64,000 nucleotides of DNA from Stutzerimonas stutzeri (GTDB taxonomy: Bacteria; Pseudomonadota; Gammaproteobacteria; Pseudomonadales; Pseudomonadaceae), in assembly GCF_024448715.1 (NCBI RefSeq), contig NZ_JAMOHZ010000007.1, positions 186,001 to 250,000 on the forward strand, read 5' to 3'. Position 1 is the first letter of the stretch, and every line of letters begins with the position of its first letter. Shown one piece after another: positions 35,779 to 45,551 of the stretch. The notes beneath the pieces were generated by a model, which was not told the DNA's origin, searched no databases, and worked only from the letters and a program-made list of their open reading frames with translations. Position numbers and translations under genes: made by a program.

Positions 35779-35800
35779 GCCGTCGTTACCCAACGACGGC
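35779..35800. terminator. hairpin terminator between tsx and the deaminase gene
   Basis: GCCGTCGTT / AACGACGGC, a 9-bp stem with loop ACCC, lies between two convergent genes. T-runs are weak on both sides. A second stem, ACCGCCC / GGGCGGT, lies just before it. Confidence 0.55.
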
Positions 35801-35864
35801 TTACCTTTATCCCCACGCAAACACCGTTACGCCTTCATCGCCCGACGCGGATTTTGGACACAGC

Positions 35865-37301
35865 TCAGATCACCGACTCCGCACGCTGAATAAGGCGCGC
35901 CACCGCTGCGCGCGATTGACCTCCCAGTTCGGCCATGTCCAGGCCCGGTATGTTGTCGTCTTCAACCACCCGACGCCCTCCAACCAGCAACGCCTTTAGC
36001 GCAGCGCGGCCACCGCTGGCGATTGGGCCGATGGCGGGATCGTGCAGGCCAAAATAGCGTGGGTCATCCAGACGATACACCGCCAGATCCGCAGCTTGGC
36101 CGACCTGCAACGTTCCGACCGCATCCAGTCCCAAGACCATCGCGCCGCCGGCCGTTCCCCAGCGCAGCACATCCTCGATGCTCGCCGCATCAGCGCCGCC
36201 TTCGAACTCGCCACCGGCATAGCGCGGCTGCGCCCGCTCGCCCTTTCGCGCCCGTTGCAGGAGCCAGGCCGCATGCGCTTCGGACTGCATATCGGCGGCC
36301 TCGTTGGAGGCGGCGCCATCAACACCAAGCGACACCGTCACGCCAGCCGCTTCCAGCGCCGGCAGGTCGGCGATACCGCTGCCGAGCCGGCCATTGCTCT
36401 GCGGGCAGCTGGCGATGCCGGTGGCGGTTTCGCCGAGCAGGCGAATCTCCTCGGGCAGCAGCTTGACCATATGTGCGAACCAAACGTCTTGCCCGACCCA
36501 GCCGTGCTCGGCGCAGAACTGTACGGGCGTCATGCCGAACTTGGCGCGTGCCGCATCGAGATAATCGACCGTTTCGGAAAGGTGGCTGTGCAGGCGAATC
36601 CCGAGGCGACGCGCCACGTCCGCTGTCAGGCGCAGCTCATCCGGCGTAGTCGAGTGCAGTGTGGTGGTCGGCGCCATGACCACACGTCGCCGGGCATCGG
36701 CGGCCGGGTCATGATAGGTCGCAACCAGACGTTCGACGTCGGCGAGGTAGTCGTCGATGCGTTCCGGCCGCAAGGCCTGGGGAAGCTCGGCTTCAAGCTG
36801 TCGCGTCTGGGTCGCGCCGCCGCGGCACAGCACGAAGCGCACCCCCAGCGCCTCGGCTTCTTCGAAAAGGATGGCCGCGCTGTCGAATGGCATCCCGGGA
36901 TAGTACAGATAATGGTGGTCGGCCACGGTGCCGCACCCCGAGCGCACCAGCTCGACGAGCCCGATGCGCGCAGCCAGGCGGAAGCTATCTTCGTCGAAGG
37001 CACCGCGGAACCGATACGGTGTCGCAGCCAGCCAGGGCGTCAGGCTCTGGTTCAGCCCCTGTGGTTCGCCCTTGAGCAACGACTGGAACAGGTGGTGATG
37101 AGTATTCACCCAGGCCGGATAGATCACGCAATCACGAGCGTCGATGACCTTTTCGCCGGGTTGGGTTTTGAGCGACCCCATGGCAATGATGCGACCGTCG
37201 ACGACGCGGATGTCCGGACCGGCATGCCGCGCTGCATTGCCCGGCAGGCCAGTAAGGATGGCGCTGGCGTTGCGGATCAGCCAGTTAGTATTGATATGCA
37301 T
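35865..37301 (-). CDS. 8-oxoguanine deaminase (amidohydrolase)
   Basis: A 478-residue zinc amidohydrolase. Metal ligands: NTHHHLFQ (about 66-73), the His of LHSHLSE, the later HMVKL His, and the Asp of LGVDGAASNEA. The sequence style (NTHHHLFQSLLK, CGTVADHHYLYY, DGAASNEAADMQSEAH) matches the pseudomonad 8-oxoguanine deaminase group typified by PA0142, so the reaction is probably 8-oxoguanine to uric acid; guanine or isocytosine remain alternatives. It is the last gene of the minus-strand operon that starts at 41343. Confidence 0.85.
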   Translation of the reverse strand: MHINTNWLIRNASAILTGLPGNAARHAGPDIRVVDGRIIAMGSLKTQPGEKVIDARDCVIYPAWVNTHHHLFQSLLKGEPQGLNQSLTPWLAATPYRFRGAFDEDSFRLAARIGLVELVRSGCGTVADHHYLYYPGMPFDSAAILFEEAEALGVRFVLCRGGATQTRQLEAELPQALRPERIDDYLADVERLVATYHDPAADARRRVVMAPTTTLHSTTPDELRLTADVARRLGIRLHSHLSETVDYLDAARAKFGMTPVQFCAEHGWVGQDVWFAHMVKLLPEEIRLLGETATGIASCPQSNGRLGSGIADLPALEAAGVTVSLGVDGAASNEAADMQSEAHAAWLLQRARKGERAQPRYAGGEFEGGADAASIEDVLRWGTAGGAMVLGLDAVGTLQVGQAADLAVYRLDDPRYFGLHDPAIGPIASGGRAALKALLVGGRRVVEDDNIPGLDMAELGGQSRAAVARLIQRAESVI

Positions 37302-37355
37302 GGTTGAAATCCTGTGGAGGGATAATCGAGGCGAAACTCAGCAGCACGATCCCAC

Positions 37356-37416
37356 GTAGGGTGGGCTTCAGCCCACCAGTGTTCTCTGGCCTGCGGTGGG
37401 CTGAAGCCCACCCTAC
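37356..37416. repeat. REP-like inverted repeat pair
   Basis: GTAGGGTGGGCTTCAGCCCA plus CC (37356-37377) and its perfect complement (37395-37416), 17 bases apart. One further arm occurs alone at 54309-54330. Typical of REP/REPIN elements of pseudomonads. It lies between the ABC permease and deaminase genes, so it could shape mRNA decay of the operon. Confidence 0.88.
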
Positions 37417-37435
37417 GGGTTGCAGCGCCAACGCC

Positions 37436-38239
37436 TCATCCTTGCTCACTCTCGTGCCAGTGCCCAAGGCTGTACCGCGCCAAAGCGGCCATCAGGCTGA
37501 ACAGCAGCACGCCAGTCAGGGCGATGAGAAAGAGCGCGGCGAACAGCCGTGGGATGTTCAATTGAAAGCCCGCCTGCAAGATCTGGTAGGCCAGCCCCGC
37601 GCCAGTGCCACCGGTGCCGGCAACAAACTCGGCGACCACTGCACCGATCAGTGCCAGCCCAGAAGCAATGCGCAGCCCGCCAAAGAAGTATGGCAAGGCG
37701 CTGGGAATGCGCAGGCGTACCAGGGTCTGCCAGCGGCTCGCGCGGTTCAGGCGGAACAGGTTGAGCAGCCCCGGATTGACGCTGCGCAGCCCAAGCACCG
37801 TGTTGGAGATGATCGGGAAGATCGCCACCAGCGTCGCGCAGATGGTCAGCGCCAAGGTCGTATTGCTGACCCAGATGATGATCAACGGCGCGATGGCCAC
37901 TACCGGCGTGACCTGCAGGAGGATCGCGTAAGGAAACAGGCTGGCCTCGATCACCCGACTCTGCACGAACAGAAACGCCGCGATCACACCGAGCACCACG
38001 GCCAGGGCGAACGACAGAAAGGTGATCTTCAAGGTCACCAGCAAGGCGCCGAGCAGCATCGGCCCGTCGGCGACCAATGTCCGCCCTATATCTATCGGCG
38101 TCGGCACCAGATAAGTCGGCACCTGCAGCGCGACACACAGAAATTGCCAGCCGCCGAGCAGCACCAGGCCGACCAGCAAGGGCGCAGCGATACGCTGAAA
38201 ACGCGGGTCGGCCAGCAGGGGTTGAGTACGTGTATCCAT
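37436..38239 (-). CDS. ABC transporter permease (SsuC/TauC-like)
   Basis: A 267-residue inner-membrane permease with six helices and the EAA-type loop (NLFRLNRASRWQTLVRLRIPSALPYFFGGLRIASGLALIGAVVAEF). It belongs to the nitrate/sulfonate/pyrimidine-type uptake family and pairs with the adjacent ATPase and the NMT1-like binding protein. The start at 38239 is chosen because GAGGCC precedes it and because upstream in-frame codons overlap the ATPase coding sequence. It starts 10 bases after the ATPase stop. Confidence 0.92.
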   Translation of the reverse strand: MDTRTQPLLADPRFQRIAAPLLVGLVLLGGWQFLCVALQVPTYLVPTPIDIGRTLVADGPMLLGALLVTLKITFLSFALAVVLGVIAAFLFVQSRVIEASLFPYAILLQVTPVVAIAPLIIIWVSNTTLALTICATLVAIFPIISNTVLGLRSVNPGLLNLFRLNRASRWQTLVRLRIPSALPYFFGGLRIASGLALIGAVVAEFVAGTGGTGAGLAYQILQAGFQLNIPRLFAALFLIALTGVLLFSLMAALARYSLGHWHESEQG

Positions 38240-38249
38240 AGTCGTGGCC

Positions 38250-39089
<840 letters not shown>

Positions 39090-39225
39090 GACGGCATGCT
39101 CCGCTCAGGGCGCGGGGTAGCGACAGACGCGGCACGGCGTGGGAATCGGATCGGGTTCATGCACGGTTCTCCAGGGCGGTTGGATATCCGGCCTGCTCGT
39201 CTACGCGAGCAGAGGCCGGGAAACA

Positions 39226-40251
39226 CTAGGCGGTCGTGAATACTTCGCTTTCGCCGTGCGCCTCGAGCAGCGCCAGCAGTTGATTACGAATCACCAGGCC
39301 CGGCTTGTCCGAGGGCATGTGCAGTTCCACGCGGCGGCGGGTATCGACACAGGCGTCGTGATCGGTCGCTTCAAGGATGTCGCGATCCTCGGCGGTGATG
39401 GCCGCGTCCCAGTCGATCAGCTCCTGGGTCGAGCACTGCTCCTCGCTGTCGTTGCGGTAGAGCCACTGCACCAGCATTAGCCGGCCGTCGTCGATGGGCG
39501 TCGCGCAGTTGTAGATGATGTGGTGGATGCCACTGTCCGGGTACATGCAGCCGAAGCGCCGTGAGAACGGCAGGTAGTAACGGTTGATCAGGTGGCGGTT
39601 GGTAATCGGCTCGGTGGTGCCGGTAATGCGGAAGCTCGCCTCGGGGTTGCGAATCGGCACCAGCGTCTCGGCCTCGAAGCCATAATCGGTTTCGCGGAAT
39701 TCGTAGGAGGACGGCTTGGGCTGGTCGAACAGGCCGAAGTTGGCCTTGTGCACAAAGGAGAAGTGCGAGTTGTCGAACGAGTTTTCCATCACCCGCAGCG
39801 GGCTGGTTTTCCACTCTTCGTAAAACTGAAAGATGCGCCGATAGCCGGGCGCACCGTCCTCGGGAAATTCCGGGATCTGCTGCAGCGGGTCATCCAGCGC
39901 GACCCAGACGTAACCGTAACGGTCCTGGCAATGGAACGTCTCGACCTTGGCGCCACGCGGGATCATCCCCTCCGGGTTCTGCGGGATTTTTACGCAGGTA
40001 CCGCTGCAGTCGTACTCCCAGCCGTGATAGCCGCAGGCGATGTTGCCTTCATCGCTGATGAAACCCTTCGACAGTTTGGCGGTGCGATGACAGCAGCGGT
40101 CGCGCATGGCGACCGGCGTGCCGTCGGGCTTCTGCCACAGCACCAGCGGCTCGCCCAGCAGGGTGAAAGGTTGCGGGCCCTCGGCCAGTTTCGCAGTGGG
40201 CATGAGCGCGTACCAGAAGCGACGCAGCACGGGTTGTTTAGTGACCAGCAT
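39226..40251 (-). CDS. Rieske non-haem iron oxygenase, HpxD-like candidate
   Basis: A 341-residue oxygenase alpha subunit. The Rieske cluster site reads CCHRTAKLSKG...CGYHGWEYD (C-x-H and C-x2-H, about 53-78). The mononuclear iron ligands are in NSFDNSHFSFVH (about 155-166) with a distal Asp. Length and layout fit VanA/HpxD-type single-component oxygenases. HpxD of Klebsiella oxidises xanthine to urate with reductase HpxE; the purine context makes a similar role plausible. No reductase gene is adjacent, so electrons must come from elsewhere. GAGG precedes the ATG. Confidence 0.82.
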   Translation of the reverse strand: MLVTKQPVLRRFWYALMPTAKLAEGPQPFTLLGEPLVLWQKPDGTPVAMRDRCCHRTAKLSKGFISDEGNIACGYHGWEYDCSGTCVKIPQNPEGMIPRGAKVETFHCQDRYGYVWVALDDPLQQIPEFPEDGAPGYRRIFQFYEEWKTSPLRVMENSFDNSHFSFVHKANFGLFDQPKPSSYEFRETDYGFEAETLVPIRNPEASFRITGTTEPITNRHLINRYYLPFSRRFGCMYPDSGIHHIIYNCATPIDDGRLMLVQWLYRNDSEEQCSTQELIDWDAAITAEDRDILEATDHDACVDTRRRVELHMPSDKPGLVIRNQLLALLEAHGESEVFTTA

Positions 40252-40320
40252 ATCGGTGTCCTCATCGGGCCTTGCGGCCCGGCGGCCATGCGCCGGGCTC
40301 GAAATGTTGTGTGTGGCGGG

Positions 40321-41343
40321 TTACGGCAGCACCTTCTCGGCGCCTTGGACGAAACGCAGGTCATACCCCTGCTTGAAGTCCACGGCCTCGCCGAGCAGCC
40401 CGGCCTCGACCATGTAGTCGCGGGTCTTCTGCCAGCGCGCATCGGTCATCACGCCGATGCCGCCGGTGGCCGCGTCGCCGCCGGTGACCAGCTGGAACTC
40501 CTTCATGCGCTCGATGCCCCAGGCAATCTGCGCGTCCGTCATGTTGGGGTTGTCCTGCTTGATCAGCGCGTTACCGGACGCCGGGTTGGCCAGGTAGCTC
40601 TTCCAGCCCTCCATGGTTGCGTCGTAGAAACGCTGCAAGACCTCCGGCTGCGATTCGATCAGATCGCGGCGGCTTACCAGCGTCGAGCCATAGGGGGGAT
40701 AGCCGTGGTCGGCGAACAGGTAGAAATTGGCGTCCACACCCTGCTGGCGTGCCTGGAACAGCTCGGAGCTGGCATAGGCCTGCTGCGCCGTGTTCGGGTC
40801 GGCGAAGAACGGTTGCAGGTTGAAGGTGTAGGGGCGGGTCTGGCTGTCATTCAGCCCGTATTTGACCTTGAGCCAGGGCCACCAGGACGTTTGGCCCGAG
40901 GTGGCGACCAGGACCGTCTTGTCTTGCAAGCCGTCCAGCCCCTTGACGTCGCCGTGGGTCAGAAGACCCTGCGGGTCGCCTTGAAAGCAGGCGCCGATGG
41001 CCGCCACCGGCAGGCCCTGTTCCAGGCTCTTGAGTATCTGGAAGTCGTAACCGACGATCACGTCGGCCTTGCGGGCCAGCAGCAGCTGCATGCCGTTGAC
41101 CTGCGGGCCGCCCATCTTCACGGTCACGTCCAGCCCGTGCTTTTCATAGATGCCCTCGGCCACGGCCTGGTAGAAGCCGCCATGTTCGGCCTGCGCATAC
41201 CAGGAGGTGAGCAGCGTGAGCTCGTCGTTGGCCTGCGCCGAAGTAGCAGCCAGGGCGCTACCCAGTAGCGTCACGGGCAACAGCGCCCGGCGGACCAGCT
41301 TGCACAACACGGACGCAGAGCGTCCCGATTCCGTCGTTTTCAT
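40321..41343 (-). CDS. ABC substrate-binding protein, NMT1/THI5-like
   Basis: A 340-residue periplasmic binding protein: twin-Arg-containing but ordinary signal peptide (cleaved near TSAQA, residue 38), then LTLLTSWYAQAEHGGFYQAVAEGIYEKHGLDVTVKMGGP, characteristic of THI5/NMT1 proteins that bind pyrimidine- or purine-like ligands. With the downstream oxygenase and deaminase, an oxidised purine is the likely ligand. The start at 41343 is chosen by signal-peptide logic and a GGAG site. It heads the five-gene operon 41343-35865 and overlaps a leader ORF (ATGA). Confidence 0.9.
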   Translation of the reverse strand: MKTTESGRSASVLCKLVRRALLPVTLLGSALAATSAQANDELTLLTSWYAQAEHGGFYQAVAEGIYEKHGLDVTVKMGGPQVNGMQLLLARKADVIVGYDFQILKSLEQGLPVAAIGACFQGDPQGLLTHGDVKGLDGLQDKTVLVATSGQTSWWPWLKVKYGLNDSQTRPYTFNLQPFFADPNTAQQAYASSELFQARQQGVDANFYLFADHGYPPYGSTLVSRRDLIESQPEVLQRFYDATMEGWKSYLANPASGNALIKQDNPNMTDAQIAWGIERMKEFQLVTGGDAATGGIGVMTDARWQKTRDYMVEAGLLGEAVDFKQGYDLRFVQGAEKVLP

Positions 41344-41492
41344 AGGGATGACTCCATCGGCAAGGCACGGGAATGCCGCCGGTTGCACAAGGCAACCAAC
41401 AGGCGAACAAACAGAGAAAAGCGAGGCGAAGGTATCCGGCTTATCGGCACCGGACGGTTGCAGCAAGAAACGAGCGACGCGGCAAAGCGCAT
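41340..41492 (-). CDS. 50-codon leader ORF coupled to the binding-protein gene
   Basis: A short frame starting MRFAASLVSCCNRPVP, whose TGA overlaps the ATG of the binding-protein gene (ATGA). It has a very strong AGGAGAGAGG ribosome site eight bases before its ATG, better than that of the gene itself. The peptide is basic and Cys-containing with no family. It is either a translated leader that couples or attenuates expression, or the chance product of a regulatory leader. Not counted as a proven gene. Confidence 0.45.
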   Translation of the reverse strand: MRFAASLVSCCNRPVPISRIPSPRFSLFVRLLVALCNRRHSRALPMESSL

Positions 41493-41642
41493 GGCAGTGA
41501 CCTCTCTCCTGTCGAGCCCTTCGGGGCGTGAACAAGCACCCCGTACACGACAGGGCGTGCGGCCATGAGGGCCGCAAGAGCAATGTCCCGCGCCTCCGGA
41601 CGAACCGGGCGGCGCTAACCGCTTCTACTCGGGAGGTCACAT

Positions 41643-41659
41643 AGCAGAAGCTGTGCCAG
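41643..41659 (-). promoter_or_regulatory. sigma-54 (-24/-12) promoter of the oxidised-purine operon
   Basis: On the minus strand CTGGCACAGCTTCTGCT: a perfect TGGCAC -24 box (G at 41656) and CTGCT -12 box (C at 41644), 12 bases apart as required. The start site would lie about 140 bases before the leader ORF. Confidence 0.75.
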
Positions 41660-41705
41660 ATCGTCCGGCAGGGGGCCGCGTCGCGGTCCAGGTCCCGCCG
41701 CCAGA

Positions 41706-41725
41706 GCCGATCTTGACGGATCGGC
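41706..41725. promoter_or_regulatory. operator-like palindrome
   Basis: GCCGATC / GATCGGC with a 6-base centre (TTGACG), lying about 50-70 bases upstream of the minus-strand sigma-54 promoter in the 720-base gap between divergent units. It could bind an activator or the RutR-like regulator. A second dyad, GCGGAC / GTCCGC, spans 41739-41765. Confidence 0.4.
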
Positions 41726-41984
41726 CAGCTTTGACAGGGCGGACAATTAAGGCACTGCAGTCCGCGAGATTGGTCTAGCGGCAAATGCGGAACGCGACAA
41801 AAGCGAGCAAGCCATCCTGCGCATGGCAGCGTTTTGGTGCACGACGGTGATCCCGGCCGGCTTTACGCAGCGTCAGCCGAGTACAGGGTGACGGCAGACA
41901 TGGCAGGCACGAATGACGCCCAACCAAGAGTTTCGAGGCCTGGAAGTGGTGCTGCGGATCCGGTGACCGATAAAACCTAAGCAA

Positions 41985-42001
41985 GTGGTCAGCTTCTTGC
42001 A
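41985..42001 (+). promoter_or_regulatory. sigma-54 (-24/-12) promoter of the xanthine-type permease gene
   Basis: GTGGTCAGCTTCTTGCA: G(-24) at 41988 and C(-12) at 42000. The spacer AGCTTC is shared with the divergent promoter at 41643-41659. It lies 67 bases before the ATG at 42068. Confidence 0.7.
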
Positions 42002-42067
42002 CTGCGTCAGGCACTGAGACAGGCAATAAAGCCTGCGCTACCGCCGTTCGCTTTCGAGGTCACTGCC

Positions 42068-43447
42068 ATGCAAGAACACACCGAAGCCGACCTGATCCAT
42101 GGTCTGGATGATCGCCCTGCCCCGTTGCCCGCCATCTTCGCGGCGCTTCAGCACATCTTTGCCAGCTTTGTCGGAATCATTACGCCGCCGCTGGTCATCG
42201 GCGCCGTGCTGGGTCTCGGCGATCACCTGCCCTACCTGATCAGCATGGCGTTGATGGTTTCCGGGGTCGGTACCTTCATCCAAGCGCGCAGCCCGTGGGG
42301 TATCGGCGCCGGCATGATTTGCTTGCAAGGCACCAGCTTCGCCTTCCTTGGCGCCGTGCTGTCGGCAGGGCTGTTGGTCAAAAGCCGCGGCGGCAGCCCC
42401 GAAGACATCCTGGCGATGATCTTTGGTGTGTGCTTTTTCGGCGCCTTCGTGCAGATCGTGCTGAGCCGCTTCATCGGTCAGCTGCGCAAGATCATCACGC
42501 CGCTGGTGACCGGCATCGTCATCACACTGATAGGCGTTAGCCTGATCAAGGTCGGCATCACCGATCTAGGAGGCGGCTTCAAAGCCGATGATTTCGGCGC
42601 ACCACGCAACCTGGCGCTCGGCGCACTGGTGCTGCTGACCATCATCCTGCTCAACCGCTCGCAACAGCCCTGGATTCGCCTCTCCGCCATCGTCATCGGT
42701 CTCGCCGTCGGCAGCCTTGCCGCCTGGTTCAGCGGCAAGCTGATCCCGCAACCGCTGCCGGATCTGCCCCTGGTAAGCGTGCCGATGCCCTTCCGTTACG
42801 GCTTCGCCTTCGACTGGACGGCCTTCGTACCGGTGGCACTGATCTACGTCATCAGCACCATCGAAACGGTCGGCGATCTGACCGCCAATTGCATGCTTTC
42901 CCGTCAACCAATCGAGGGCCCGAGTTACCTCAAGCGTTTGCGCGGCGGCATTCTCGGCGATGGCGTCAGCTGCCTGATCGCGTCGGTGTTCTCGGCCTTT
43001 CCCAACACCACCTTTGCGCAAAACAACGGCGTGATCCAGATGACCGGCGTGGCCAGCCGTCACGTAGGCCTGTATATCGGCACGATCCTTTTTGCCCTCG
43101 GCCTGTTCCCGCTGCTCGGCGCGGTGCTACAGCAAATTCCCAAGCCGGTGCTCGGCGGCGCCACGCTGATCATGTTCGGCAGTGTGGCTGCCGCTGGCAT
43201 TCGCATCCTGTCGCAGGTCAAGCTGGATCGGCGGAACATGCTGATCATCGCCGCTTCCCTCGGAATCGGCCTTGGAATTGCTGCACAACCGGAGCTGTTG
43301 CACCAGATGCCCAAATTGGTCCAGAACCTTTTCGATTCGGCCATCACTTGTGGCGGCATCACCGCTATTTTGCTGGATCTACTTTTGCCGCGCGAAAAGA
43401 CGTCTGCTGCTGCCTGCGCTAGCATCCAGGAAGCCCACCAAGCCTGA
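42068..43447 (+). CDS. NCS2-family xanthine/uracil permease
   Basis: A 459-residue nucleobase:proton symporter with 14 membrane helices. Seen: the family signature QNNGVIQMTGVASRH in helix 10, the helix-8 Glu in STIETVGD, and ITPPLVIGAVLGL in the first helix. The QNNG variant is typical of XanP/XanQ-type xanthine carriers rather than uracil carriers. GAGGTCACTGCC before the ATG is identical to the sequence before the leader ORF of the divergent operon. The TetR-family gene follows 28 bases later and is likely co-transcribed. Confidence 0.92.
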   Translation: MQEHTEADLIHGLDDRPAPLPAIFAALQHIFASFVGIITPPLVIGAVLGLGDHLPYLISMALMVSGVGTFIQARSPWGIGAGMICLQGTSFAFLGAVLSAGLLVKSRGGSPEDILAMIFGVCFFGAFVQIVLSRFIGQLRKIITPLVTGIVITLIGVSLIKVGITDLGGGFKADDFGAPRNLALGALVLLTIILLNRSQQPWIRLSAIVIGLAVGSLAAWFSGKLIPQPLPDLPLVSVPMPFRYGFAFDWTAFVPVALIYVISTIETVGDLTANCMLSRQPIEGPSYLKRLRGGILGDGVSCLIASVFSAFPNTTFAQNNGVIQMTGVASRHVGLYIGTILFALGLFPLLGAVLQQIPKPVLGGATLIMFGSVAAAGIRILSQVKLDRRNMLIIAASLGIGLGIAAQPELLHQMPKLVQNLFDSAITCGGITAILLDLLLPREKTSAAACASIQEAHQA

Positions 43448-43475
43448 CGACCCGTCGCCCACAGGAAAGGACACC

Positions 43476-44141
43476 ATGAATACCTTCGACGCCGCGCTCA
43501 ACCCCGACGCCATATCGGACAAACGCCCTGGGCGCATCCGCCAGAAGAATGAAGAGCTGATCCTGTCGGCCGCGGCCGAAGAGTTCGCACGTCATGGCTA
43601 CAAGGGCACGAGCATGAATGCCATCGCGTTACGTGCAGGGCTGCCGAAGGCCAACCTCCACTACTACTTCACGAACAAGCTCGGGCTGTATGTCGAGGTC
43701 ATGCGGCACATCCTCGAGCTTTGGGACAACGCCTTTGACCACCTCACGGTCGACGACGACCCGGCCACCGCGCTGGCAATCTATATCCGCACCAAGATGG
43801 ACTTTTCCCGCAAGCAGCCGCAGGCCTCGAAGATCTTTGCCATGGAGGTCATCAGCGGCTGTGAATGCCTGTCGGCGCACTTCAACGAGGACTACCGCGA
43901 GTGGTTTCGCGGTCGCGCCGCAGTGCTTCAGGCCTGGAGCGATGCGGGCAAGATGGACCCGATCGATCCCATGCACCTGATCTTCCTGCTCTGGAGCAGC
44001 ACGCAGCACTATGCAGACTTCTCCGACCAGATCCGCCGCATCACTGGCCAGCGCCGGGTGACCAAGGATGATTTCGCATGCGGCACCGAGACCCTGATCC
44101 GGGTCATTCTCAAGGGCTGCGGTCTGACGCCTCCCGCCTGA
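43476..44141 (+). CDS. TetR-family regulator, RutR-like
   Basis: A 221-residue regulator. The N-terminal helix-turn-helix covers about residues 22-70 (ILSAAAEEFARHGYKGTSMNAIALRAGLPKANLHYYFTNKLGLY). The C-terminal part (MDFSRKQPQASKIFAMEVISG, HLIFLLWSSTQHYADF) resembles the YcdC/RutR ligand domain, which in E. coli binds uracil or thymine. The location suggests sensing of a purine or pyrimidine and control of the neighbouring permease and operons. AGGAAAGG precedes the ATG. Confidence 0.9.
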   Translation: MNTFDAALNPDAISDKRPGRIRQKNEELILSAAAEEFARHGYKGTSMNAIALRAGLPKANLHYYFTNKLGLYVEVMRHILELWDNAFDHLTVDDDPATALAIYIRTKMDFSRKQPQASKIFAMEVISGCECLSAHFNEDYREWFRGRAAVLQAWSDAGKMDPIDPMHLIFLLWSSTQHYADFSDQIRRITGQRRVTKDDFACGTETLIRVILKGCGLTPPA

Positions 44142-44202
44142 CGTCCCTCCGGCGTGGAGGTCGCCCTCCGTCCGGCTACCCGAACCGAGGCGAGCCTCTC
44201 GT

Positions 44203-45141
44203 ATGTCACGTCGTCTGCGTATCCATTCTCCCGCCATTCATTACTTCGACATGGTGCGGCGCTGCCAGTCGATTCGCGAGGCGGCGCGACGGTTGAACGT
44301 GGCCTCGTCAGCGGTCAACCGGCAGATTCTGAAATTGGAGAGCGAGATCGGCGCCCCGTTGTTCGAGCGCCTGCCGGCAGGGCTACGTCTGACCGCCGCC
44401 GGCGAAGTGTTCGCTCGCCACGTGCTCGTGGTGTTGCAGGATGCCGCGCGCGCCAGTTCCGAACTCGATGCGCTGCAGGGCTTGCGCACAGGCCACGTAG
44501 AAATCGCCACCGTCTCCGGTGTCACGGTCGACTTGTTGCCCTCCGTGCTTGAAAGCATGGCGGTGCGCTACCCGCATATCACGGTCGGCGTCACCAGCCT
44601 GGGCTCGCAAGGCATTCCGGATGCGGTGACCAGCGGCCAGGCCGACATCGGCATCGCCTTCGCTTTGCGCCGCACCGCTGACCTGCAGCAACTCGGCGTC
44701 GGGCATTTCCGTCTCGGTGCCATCGTCGCTGCCGATCATCCGCTGGCCGAACGCCGTGAAGTGAGCTTTTCGACCTGCGCCGAACACCGCTTGATCCTGG
44801 CCAAGAGCGACCTGTCGATTCACCATCTGTTGGCGCCGGTGGTGGCGCGGACTCGTTCGCCGCACAAGGCGACACTGGAGACCAGCTCGGTGGAGCTCGC
44901 GGCGCAAATGGCCAAACGTGGCGCCGGTATCGCCTTTCAGACACGCATCGGCATCGAGGCGGAACTGCAAGCCGGCACCCTGATTCACCTGCCGCTGAAC
45001 GACAACGGCCAGGTGCTTAGCGACCTCGGCGTGTATGTGCGCAGCTCACGCTACCTGCCGGTGGCCGTGGATGCGTTCGTCCGAGCGCTCTGCGAAGAAA
45101 TCGCCAGCCGTGAAAGCCGGGAGCGCGCCGAGCTCGGTTGA
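44203..45141 (+). CDS. LysR-family regulator of the purine region
   Basis: A 312-residue LysR regulator with an HTH at about residues 12-65 (CQSIREAARRLNVASSAVNRQILKLESEIG) and an effector domain from about 95. It starts 61 bases after the TetR gene in the same direction, and is followed, after a 410-base gene-free gap, by the oxygenase/ABC operon at 45552, its likeliest target. No strong ribosome site is seen. Effector unknown. Confidence 0.9.
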   Translation: MSRRLRIHSPAIHYFDMVRRCQSIREAARRLNVASSAVNRQILKLESEIGAPLFERLPAGLRLTAAGEVFARHVLVVLQDAARASSELDALQGLRTGHVEIATVSGVTVDLLPSVLESMAVRYPHITVGVTSLGSQGIPDAVTSGQADIGIAFALRRTADLQQLGVGHFRLGAIVAADHPLAERREVSFSTCAEHRLILAKSDLSIHHLLAPVVARTRSPHKATLETSSVELAAQMAKRGAGIAFQTRIGIEAELQAGTLIHLPLNDNGQVLSDLGVYVRSSRYLPVAVDAFVRALCEEIASRESRERAELG

Positions 45142-45551
45142 CGTGTCACCCGCCTGCCTCCGCCAGTCGACATCGTCTTTACCACTGCCAATTCGAACGT
45201 TCACCGCCGTAACAGGCCGCAGTGACGGCCTGCGAGGGTGCGAACCTCGGCCAGGGCAGGCGTCCCGCCGCTGATCTCGCATTTTTTTCGTCACGACCAA
45301 ATCCGCATTTCGTGCGCCATAGCGGTGCGCCGAAGCCGTTGCCCAAGTCGTCCAACCCGCTTGCCAGGCCACCGGCCGGGCCCTTTGAAAGCGCCATTCC
45401 AGAGCACTCGACGCCCCACATGAGCGCATCGCTCGCTGATGCCGAAAAGGCATCGTGGTGCTCGATATTCTCTGCTTTTGCGTACACCAGGTGCGACCCG
45501 ATACTGCGCCGTAACGGGCCATGCGCCCTCGGCAATGCACAGGTTTTCGCC
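45142..45551. other. gene-free leader before the oxygenase/ABC operon
   Basis: About 410 bases. One clear hairpin, CAGGCCG / CGGCCTG (45213-45232), may end the LysR transcript. I found no -24/-12 promoter here, unlike the neighbouring units, so this operon is probably LysR-dependent. An open frame from 45222 runs into the oxygenase gene but is not coding-like. Confidence 0.5.

Noticed and set aside
36042..37307. 421-codon plus-strand frame antisense to the deaminase gene
   Set aside because: A shadow frame of a well-conserved amidohydrolase.
39592..41268. 558-codon plus-strand frame antisense to the Rieske and binding-protein genes
   Set aside because: A shadow frame; both genes on the minus strand carry complete active-site or family motifs.
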